Below are positions 58,982 to 64,000 of a stretch of DNA of 64,000 nucleotides, in pieces (positions within the stretch are counted from its first letter, which is position 1; every line of letters starts with the position of its first letter). A program made the position numbers and the translations under genes. Source of the DNA: Enterococcus alishanensis (GTDB lineage Bacteria; Bacillota; Bacilli; Lactobacillales; Enterococcaceae); NCBI RefSeq assembly GCF_019218635.1, contig NZ_JAHUZB010000006.1, positions 1 to 64,000 of the forward strand, written 5' to 3'. Below the pieces are notes generated by a model. The model had not been told where the DNA came from. It was given only the letters and a program-made list of their open reading frames with translations, and did no database searches.

Positions 58982-59713
58982 ATGTCTAAAAAAATTAATG
59001 GGTTTCACTTAAAAATTATTGCAATCATCGCCATGACCTTAAACCATATCGGGACTGGTTTTCATTTGGGTCAGTATTCTCAAGCCGGCTACTTTTTCAC
59101 TGAAACAATTGGTAAGCTGACTTTTCCCATCATGGCGTATCTACTGGTGGAAGGATTCCACTATACCCGTAATCGAAAAAAATATGCTTTACGGCTAGCG
59201 GCTTTTTGGTTAATTTCGATTGTTCCTTTCCAGCTGCTTTTTCATCCAACTCAGCCTTTTTTAGTTACCAGCTTAGTGAATAATATCTTCTTTAGTTTGT
59301 TGATGGGCTTGTTGTTGTTGATGGTCACAGAAAAAATCGAGAGCTCTGCTATTCGCGGTTTGTTAGTTTTCCTTTTTGCTTTTGCGACAATGGTATCTGA
59401 TTGGTCAATTATTGGCGTTCTGATGATTTACGGTTTCTATCGGATCAAGGATCCTAAAAAGAAAATCATTATCCCTGTCCTTTATACAACTGCTGGTTTA
59501 GTTTTTCTGTACTTCAGTGCTTATTTAGTTAAGCCGGCAACAGTACCGTTGTATATTGTACTCTCAGGATTAGGTATTTTATTAGTTATTCCGTTGCTAC
59601 TTTCTTATAATGGTAAACGAGGATACTCGCCAGCTTGGGTAAAATGGGGCTTTTATCTTTTTTATCCGGCCCACCTATTACTATTAGTCTTGATCCGTTT
59701 TTGGCTAAGTTAA
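58982..59713 (+). CDS. TraX family membrane protein
   Basis: At 243 residues it has about seven to eight transmembrane segments and the TraX-type opening INGFHLKIIAIIAMTLNHIGTGF, plus FTETIGKLTFPIMAYLLVEGFHYTRNRKKYALRL. TraX of the F plasmid acetylates pilin, but chromosomal homologues in Firmicutes are common, with no pilus link and an unknown role, probably acyl transfer. No conjugation genes are nearby. Preceded by GCAGGAGG. Confidence 0.85.
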   Translation: MSKKINGFHLKIIAIIAMTLNHIGTGFHLGQYSQAGYFFTETIGKLTFPIMAYLLVEGFHYTRNRKKYALRLAAFWLISIVPFQLLFHPTQPFLVTSLVNNIFFSLLMGLLLLMVTEKIESSAIRGLLVFLFAFATMVSDWSIIGVLMIYGFYRIKDPKKKIIIPVLYTTAGLVFLYFSAYLVKPATVPLYIVLSGLGILLVIPLLLSYNGKRGYSPAWVKWGFYLFYPAHLLLLVLIRFWLS

Positions 59714-59740
59714 AAGGAGCGAATTTATTTCGCTCCTTTT
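59712..59740. terminator. Bidirectional terminator between the TraX gene and the 59725-60213 gene
   Basis: A 12-bp perfect stem AAAAGGAGCGAA/TTCGCTCCTTTT with T-rich ends both ways. It overlaps the 3' end of the convergent gene. Confidence 0.85.
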
Positions 59741-60213
59741 TGATATTTCTGTAATTGTTGCGATTGACGTCTTTTACTAGATCGATAGATTACTTGTAAA
59801 ATACCAGAGACAATCAATACTAAAATAAGTAAGATAAACAGCGGCCAAGGTAACTCAACTTTAAACTGTTCCAACAAATCATTGGTAGCCGCAATACCAT
59901 TCAATAGTCCCGCTATCGCTACAAAAAACCAAGCAGTTGCCTTGTTCATAAATGGCTGCATCACAAAAAAGTTTTTTTCACTATCAATACTATCTCTCAA
60001 TATCCGCTTTATTCGTTGCCGTTCCAAAAAAATTTTATATGGTGGCAGCAACCAATACCAAAGAGAAATATCTGGGTACTTCTTCCCTTTTTTCATGAAA
60101 CGCCTGAGGGCTTTTTTTTGTTCCGTAATTTCTAAAACGCCTTGGTACATCGGGAAAATGAACAACAACCAATCTCCTAAAAAGGCCAATAATGCCATCA
60201 CTTGATCTTTCAT
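59725..60213 (-). CDS. Membrane protein of unknown function
   Basis: The 162 residues include a hydrophobic N-terminal segment (about 5-25), a basic cytoplasmic middle (RFMKKGKKYPDISLWYWLLPPYKIFLERQRIKRIL), two further transmembrane segments (about 90-108 and 122-142) and a Lys/Gln-rich tail. No family recognised. It follows yktB by 6 bp and is likely co-transcribed with it. Confidence 0.72.
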   Translation of the reverse strand: MKDQVMALLAFLGDWLLFIFPMYQGVLEITEQKKALRRFMKKGKKYPDISLWYWLLPPYKIFLERQRIKRILRDSIDSEKNFFVMQPFMNKATAWFFVAIAGLLNGIAATNDLLEQFKVELPWPLFILLILVLIVSGILQVIYRSSKRRQSQQLQKYQKGAK

Positions 60214-60219
60214 GCTTTT

Positions 60220-60831
60220 CTACTCACTTTCAGTGCTGACTAATTGATAAATAGGCAATAATGCTTGATAAGTTTCTAGCATATATTTTTGTGCTTCATC
60301 CGGTTGCTGCCATAATTCACTTTCTTTCGGAATTATTCGTCCAATTTGAAACTCACCTTTTTTAACATCACGAAAACGAATCAATGTTTTTTCGATATTT
60401 TCAATTGTTGCCGGTAATACTTCTGGCTGAGTATGGTCTTTTGAAACGACAAAATCAGCTGGTAATTTTGTAAACAACTCTAAATGATCCAGCATTTTTT
60501 GGGCGATTACTTTTTCGTTTTTTGGCTGATCAATCAAAGATAACCACATAAATACATACTCCGGCCAAATACCTAATTGAAAATGAGGCTCCATTTTATA
60601 ACCGCGTTTTTTTCGACTAATGGCTGACCATGTATTTTCTGGAGGATAAACACTACGACGACGGTGCTGAGCGATATGAATATACAGCTCCTCGTTAATT
60701 ACAGGTTCCAAATTAACTTTAAAATATTCATTTAGTGTTTGAAAAACTGGCTGGATTTGACTGCGAATAACGGTCATTCGTTCATCTAATCCATCCACTT
60801 CGAAAACTTTAAAACTTTCTTGATTAAACAT
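60220..60831 (-). CDS. DUF1054 (YktB) family protein
   Basis: At 203 residues it matches the YktB/DUF1054 pattern: an N-terminal FKVFEVDGLDERM, the middle IHIAQHRRRSVYPPENTWSAI and GYKMEPHFQLGIWPEYVFMWL. Members are soluble alpha/beta proteins of unknown function common in Bacilli. It lies 17 bp after the 69-residue membrane protein gene on the same strand. Confidence 0.88.
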   Translation of the reverse strand: MFNQESFKVFEVDGLDERMTVIRSQIQPVFQTLNEYFKVNLEPVINEELYIHIAQHRRRSVYPPENTWSAISRKKRGYKMEPHFQLGIWPEYVFMWLSLIDQPKNEKVIAQKMLDHLELFTKLPADFVVSKDHTQPEVLPATIENIEKTLIRFRDVKKGEFQIGRIIPKESELWQQPDEAQKYMLETYQALLPIYQLVSTESE

Positions 60832-60848
60832 TTATATACTCCTCCAAC

Positions 60849-61058
60849 TTATTTCTGATTTCGACGATACAAATAGTATAAACTCCCAAACAAAAAACTC
60901 AATGCTAACCAAATACCTAACAAACTGACTAAAAATAAGCCCTTATTACCAATTAAACTGGCAGAAAAGTTAGGTTGAAACAGCAATCTGCGACCTATGA
61001 CCAATAATAAAATAATCAACAAAAGGACGGCTGCTTTTTTAAGTGAATTGAAATACAT
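60849..61058 (-). CDS. Small two-helix membrane protein
   Basis: The 69 residues form two hydrophobic helices (about 8-24 and 42-62) separated by a short polar loop and ending in YRRNQK. Preceded by AAAGGAGACATTC, a good ribosome binding site, so it is likely real. No family or function recognised. First of three leftward genes ending at 59725. Confidence 0.68.
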   Translation of the reverse strand: MYFNSLKKAAVLLLIILLLVIGRRLLFQPNFSASLIGNKGLFLVSLLGIWLALSFLFGSLYYLYRRNQK

Positions 61059-61249
61059 GAATGTCTCCTTTTTATTCCATTATAGGCTAGAGTTTTTTTA
61101 TCGGCAAAAGTTTTCATTGTTTTACATATGAACATTTTTTCACAAAATTATTTATTCTTTTACGAAAACGTTTTTTTATCCGATTAACTCTTTGTTTTAC
61201 TCTTCACCTATCATTTTTTAATTGTTTTTTTATATATTTTTATTTGCCA

Positions 61250-61277
61250 TTGGCGTCAATAAAGCTTATAGTATAAA
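61250..61277 (+). promoter_or_regulatory. Probable promoter of the aquaglyceroporin gene
   Basis: TTGGCG (61250-61255) and TATAAA (61272-61277) have a 16-bp spacer. The 264-bp upstream gap is very AT-rich and shows nothing else clear. Confidence 0.45.
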
Positions 61278-61322
61278 ATGGAATTTTCATAATATTTTCA
61301 TGATTTATTTTAGGAGGAAAAA

Positions 61323-62054
61323 ATGGATTATTCACTGACAACGCGCTTAGCGGCCGAATTTATCGGGACAGCGCTTTTAGTAATGTTAGGTAATGGCGCA
61401 GTAGCAAATGTTGATTTAAAAGGAACTAAAGGACATGGTAGTGATTGGATGCTGATTGCTGTCGGTTATGGTGTCGGGGTAATGTTACCAGCAATGATGT
61501 TTGGTGCAATTAGCGGCAATCATATTAACCCTGCGTTTACTTTAGGTTTAGCAATGAACGGATTGTTCCCTTGGGCAGAAGTTTTACCTTATATTGGTGC
61601 GCAACTTTTAGGAGCTTTCATCGGACAATTGATTGTAGTTATTACTTACAAACCTTATTTTGATCAAACGACGAATCCTCGTCATATTTTAGGAACATTT
61701 TCAACAATTGACAATACCGATTCAAAATTATTTGGCTTCATCAATGAATTTGTCGGTTCATTTATATTATTTTTGGGCGCGTTAGGAATAACAAAAGCAC
61801 CTTTCTTCCAAGACAATCTGGGAACAGCTCATTTGGCTTTAGGTTTCTTAGTTTGGACTTTAGTTGCCTCTTTTGGCGGACCAACTGGACCAGGTCTAAA
61901 TCCTGCCCGCGATTTTGCACCACGGGTTTTACATGCCATCTTACCATTGAAGCACAAAGGTAGCTCTAATTGGGACTACGCTTGGGTACCAGTCGTTGCA
62001 CCAATTGCTGCATCCATTTTAGGTATTTTCATTTATAAAAGTTTATTCATGTAG
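61323..62054 (+). CDS. MIP-family channel (aquaglyceroporin, GlpF-like)
   Basis: At 243 residues it has six transmembrane helices and both pore motifs: GNHINPAFTLG near residue 62 and LNPARDFAPR near residue 192. The Asp after the second NPAR (NPARD) is typical of glycerol-conducting channels. No glycerol kinase or oxidase gene is adjacent. Lactic acid bacterial homologues also pass water, dihydroxyacetone or D,L-lactic acid. TTAGGAGG is seven bases upstream. Confidence 0.92.
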   Translation: MDYSLTTRLAAEFIGTALLVMLGNGAVANVDLKGTKGHGSDWMLIAVGYGVGVMLPAMMFGAISGNHINPAFTLGLAMNGLFPWAEVLPYIGAQLLGAFIGQLIVVITYKPYFDQTTNPRHILGTFSTIDNTDSKLFGFINEFVGSFILFLGALGITKAPFFQDNLGTAHLALGFLVWTLVASFGGPTGPGLNPARDFAPRVLHAILPLKHKGSSNWDYAWVPVVAPIAASILGIFIYKSLFM

Positions 62055-62055
62055 T

Positions 62056-62080
62056 CTTAGGATTTTCCTAAGGCTTTTTT
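62056..62080 (+). terminator. Terminator of the aquaglyceroporin gene
   Basis: A CTTAGGA/TCCTAAG stem with a three-base loop is followed by GCTTTTTT. Confidence 0.75.
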
Positions 62081-62128
62081 ATTTGCTGTCATTATGATAA
62101 TTTTAATAAAGAAAAAGGAGTGACGCAG

Positions 62129-62836
62129 ATGGCTTTAACCAATCAAACTTCAAAAAAAGAAGTCAATCAAATTTTTGATGGGATCGCTAACGATTACGAT
62201 AAAATGAATAACTTGATAAGTCTTGGTATGCACGACCGTTGGCGAAAAAAAGCCAATAGTAAACTTGATTTAGTTGAAGGAGCACAAGTTTTAGATGTAT
62301 GCTGTGGGACCGGCGATTGGAGCTTATCTCTAGCCGAAATGGTAGGAGCTACTGGTAAAGTGACGGGTTTAGATTTCAGTCGTGAAATGTTAAAAATCGC
62401 GCAGCAAAAAATAAAAGCTGAACAACATAAAAATATCACATTAATAAAAGGCGATGCCCAACAACTGCCTTTTCCTGATGATAGCTTTGATGCTTGTGTG
62501 ATTGGCTTTGGATTGCGAAATGTTCCTGATGCTGGATTGACTTTGGCAGAAATGCGAAGAGTCGTCAAACCATGCGGAAAAGTCATTGTCTTAGAAACCT
62601 CGCAACCGCAAAAAATTGTCATTCGTTTCGGCTGGAAATTATATTTGGAAAAAATCATTCCTTTAATGGGCAGCTTGATTCATCAAATGTCGGCTTATGA
62701 TTATTTACAAAGCAGTACGCAAAAGTTTTTGACTCCCATTGCCTTAGATAAATTATTCCTGCAACAAGGCTATCAAAAAGTACAGCATCAAAGTCTAGCT
62801 TTAGGTGCTGCTATGATTCACACAGGAGAAAAATAA
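62129..62836 (+). CDS. menG: Demethylmenaquinone methyltransferase
   Basis: A 235-residue SAM-dependent methyltransferase for the last step of menaquinone synthesis. It carries both UbiE/MenG signatures: YDKMNNLISLGMHDRW with LDVCCGTGDWS, and RRVVKPCGKVIVLETSQP. ATG at 62129 was chosen because AAAGGAG lies eight bases upstream. No other men gene is in the window; an unlinked menG is common. E. faecalis is known to accumulate demethylmenaquinone, so a menG here suggests a different species or quinone profile. Confidence 0.9.
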   Translation: MALTNQTSKKEVNQIFDGIANDYDKMNNLISLGMHDRWRKKANSKLDLVEGAQVLDVCCGTGDWSLSLAEMVGATGKVTGLDFSREMLKIAQQKIKAEQHKNITLIKGDAQQLPFPDDSFDACVIGFGLRNVPDAGLTLAEMRRVVKPCGKVIVLETSQPQKIVIRFGWKLYLEKIIPLMGSLIHQMSAYDYLQSSTQKFLTPIALDKLFLQQGYQKVQHQSLALGAAMIHTGEK

Positions 62837-62865
62837 AAAAGCCCCAACACCTAAATGTTGGGGCT
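62831..62865 (-). terminator. Strong minus-strand terminator after the 62866-63037 region
   Basis: A perfect 10-bp stem AGCCCCAACA/TGTTGGGGCT with a six-base loop is followed on the minus strand by a U run. On the plus strand the hairpin is followed by AAACC, so it is not an efficient terminator for menG. It must end a leftward transcript. Confidence 0.85.
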
Positions 62866-63037
62866 AAACCAGTATCTAAAAAGATAGAAAAAGATTTCTC
62901 CACAAAAACTTTTTCCAACACCCTGCAAATCCGGCAGGTGAAATAAATTTCGTGTGCCTCTGGGTAAATGAATCAAAAATGATTCATTCGGCTCATCGCA
63001 TGAAGCTAATATTAACAGATTGCCCAGCAATTGCAAG
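62866..63037 (-). ncRNA. Candidate structured small RNA or long 3' UTR
   Basis: About 170 nt between the TVP38 stop and a strong minus-strand terminator. It has no good ribosome binding site. It can fold into a CTGGG/CCCAG stem (62960-62964 with 63023-63027) enclosing small hairpins, a perfect AATGAATC/GATTCATT hairpin (62967-62988), and a CCTGC/GCAGG hairpin (62922-62938). A 61-codon frame crossing it runs into the terminator and is not credible. I cannot match it to a known family (6S, SRP, RNase P, T-box). It may be an independent RNA or only the 3' UTR of the TVP38 gene. Confidence 0.4.
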
Positions 63038-63039
63038 CT

Positions 63040-63633
63040 TTAAAAAGCTTTATGTATGATATAAACAACTAAATAGCCATAACTAGCTACCGACCAAATT
63101 TTAAAGGTCAAGACAATCTGCAAATAATTTTTCAGTGGTAAATCTGTCATCCCGGCAACCAGACACATAATATCATCTGGTAAAAATGGAAAAATAAAAC
63201 AAACAATCAGTGTTCGTTTAATTTTTTTTTCGTGTTTTAAAAGTCCCGTTTCAAAAGTTTGATAATTTTTTGGCGATAAAACAAAGCGAGCAAATCTTCG
63301 CCCAAATCGACGAATAAGTAAGAATAACAACACCTCACCCACCACTAGTCCAATGTAGCTATAAATAATTCCCGGTAGATTGCCAAACATCCACATCCCT
63401 ACGACGGTCGCAATACCCCCAGGTAAAAATGGAACAATCGGCTGAATCACTTGGATAATAATAAAGACTACTACCGCAAAATTGCCAAACTGTTTAATAA
63501 AATTTTGTAAATCTTTCGCAGTAGTAATACCGCTGTGACGAACATATAACAAAATTACCACGAAAGCGATCAAGCCAATCACTGGCAATATTTGAATCAG
63601 CTTCTGAGACCATTTCGTACTCCTTGAATCCAT
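63040..63633 (-). CDS. TVP38/TMEM64 family membrane protein
   Basis: At 197 residues it has about five to six hydrophobic segments and the VTT (SNARE-associated) domain block PIVPFLPGGIATVVGMWMFG, then FVLSPKNYQTFETGLLKHEKK and FPFLPDDIMCLVAGMT. This superfamily, with DedA, includes lipid scramblases and undecaprenyl-phosphate flippases; the role here is unassigned. It is 3 bp downstream of the hydrolase frame. Confidence 0.88.
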   Translation of the reverse strand: MDSRSTKWSQKLIQILPVIGLIAFVVILLYVRHSGITTAKDLQNFIKQFGNFAVVVFIIIQVIQPIVPFLPGGIATVVGMWMFGNLPGIIYSYIGLVVGEVLLFLLIRRFGRRFARFVLSPKNYQTFETGLLKHEKKIKRTLIVCFIFPFLPDDIMCLVAGMTDLPLKNYLQIVLTFKIWSVASYGYLVVYIIHKAF

Positions 63634-63636
63634 CCA

Positions 63637-64000
63637 TTATTTCTCCTGTTTCTCACTAAAAAATTCACCGATTTGATCGATGTAAGTCAATGATTCTTTT
63701 AAGGGATAAACCACAAAATCATGCATCATATCGGGAACCACCGTCAATGTCATCTCTGTATTTTCACTCCGTTTAATTCGCTCTTGCAAACGTAAAACAT
63801 CAGGATATAAAATTTCATCCGTTCCAGCAATTACAAACAACCGACCCAAATCGTCAAAATTGCCATAAATTGGTGAAACCCGCGGATCAGTCACTGCCCA
63901 AGTTCCAGCATAGTTTTCCCCAGCTTCAGTTAACAAGTCTTTTTCTAACAAGACATCTTTTTCTTGCAATTCATTAGATCGCGGATCACTAACTGTTGCA
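63637..64000 (-). CDS. Alpha/beta hydrolase (fold-3 type), C-terminal part, runs off the window
   Basis: The frame stays open to the right edge, so only about 121 C-terminal residues are seen. TDPRVSPIYGNFDDLGRLFVIAGTDEIL contains the catalytic Asp in GTDEIL, and MMHDFVVYP contains the catalytic His, the usual pattern for the end of lipase/esterase-like fold-3 hydrolases. The nucleophile Ser and the start lie outside the window. A TTG at 63967-63969 is an internal codon, not a start. Confidence 0.85.
   Translation of the reverse strand, partial: ATVSDPRSNELQEKDVLLEKDLLTEAGENYAGTWAVTDPRVSPIYGNFDDLGRLFVIAGTDEILYPDVLRLQERIKRSENTEMTLTVVPDMMHDFVVYPLKESLTYIDQIGEFFSEKQEK

Noticed and set aside
58982-59713. 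TraX as a sign of a conjugative element
   Set aside because: No other transfer, integrase or attachment features are nearby, and chromosomal TraX homologues are common in Firmicutes.
62851-63036. A 61-codon minus-strand frame after the TVP38 gene
   Set aside because: It lacks a ribosome binding site and runs through the stem of a strong terminator. The region is better explained as structured RNA.

Overview
This window looks like chromosomal core sequence from a low-GC Gram-positive of the order Lactobacillales, most likely Enterococcus or a close relative. The evidence is the AT-rich composition, the GGAGG ribosome binding sites, the lysS-dusB-hslO-ftsH-hpt-tilS-yabR-divIC-rqcP-mfd-pth order ending next to an rRNA leader, the mreCD plus SagA-like NlpC/P60 gene, the SrtA, the Ldt(fm)-like L,D-transpeptidase, and the ECF vitamin S components. 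No phage, insertion sequence, CRISPR array, tRNA or conjugative element was recognised.

Layout. Positions 1-418 hold three tandem rRNA-type promoters and a 16S leader, all reading leftward out of the window. Positions 419-15096 are a long leftward block for tRNA charging and modification, redox chaperone, FtsH, purine salvage, cell division, ribosome rescue, lipid flipping, transcription-coupled repair and peptidyl-tRNA hydrolysis. Rightward ldh and an L,D-transpeptidase follow. Positions 18031-23795 carry yebC, a VanZ-like gene, a SagA-like hydrolase, mreDC, thiN and rpe. Positions 23801-35117 carry rsgA, the PASTA kinase and its phosphatase, rsmB, fmt, def, priA, rpoZ, gmk, yicC and a YdbC-like gene. 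Positions 35142-41862 are mixed: a patatin, a sortase, TPP-riboswitch-controlled thiT, a low-molecular-weight phosphatase, a 2-hydroxyacid dehydrogenase and a TetR regulator. Positions 41875-50329 are DNA repair and quality control: ruvAB, msrB, maf, mutL, mutS, ricA-like and ymdB. rpsD follows with its own promoter and long leader. Positions 52280-58243 form an accessory sugar locus: a PRD/EIIA regulator divergent from a Lac-family PTS (EIIB, EIIC, EIIA), a GH1 phospho-glycosidase and a deaminase. The right end has bioY under a BirA-type operator, TraX, small membrane proteins, an aquaglyceroporin, menG, a TVP38/TMEM64 protein and a partial alpha/beta hydrolase.

How the parts fit. The core blocks follow the Bacillus/Enterococcus arrangement in which translation, envelope growth and cell-wall signalling genes are co-transcribed. 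The PTS locus looks like a self-contained beta-glycoside uptake and hydrolysis operon.

Most of the window is ordinary core genome, and I found no convincing undescribed multi-gene system. The observations most worth checking are: (1) rsmB fused in frame to the PP2C phosphatase through an 8-A tract that lacks one A needed to reach a stop; (2) full-length rsgA with no ATG/GTG/TTG, apparently starting at ATC behind a perfect Shine-Dalgarno; (3) HslO with one of its four zinc cysteines changed to serine; (4) a structured, terminator-ended region at 62831-63037 that may be a small RNA; (5) a thiT leader whose terminator stem contains the ribosome binding site; and (6) a long palindrome at the -35 of the PTS operon. 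Items 1-3 could each be a single-base sequence error and should be tested for that first.
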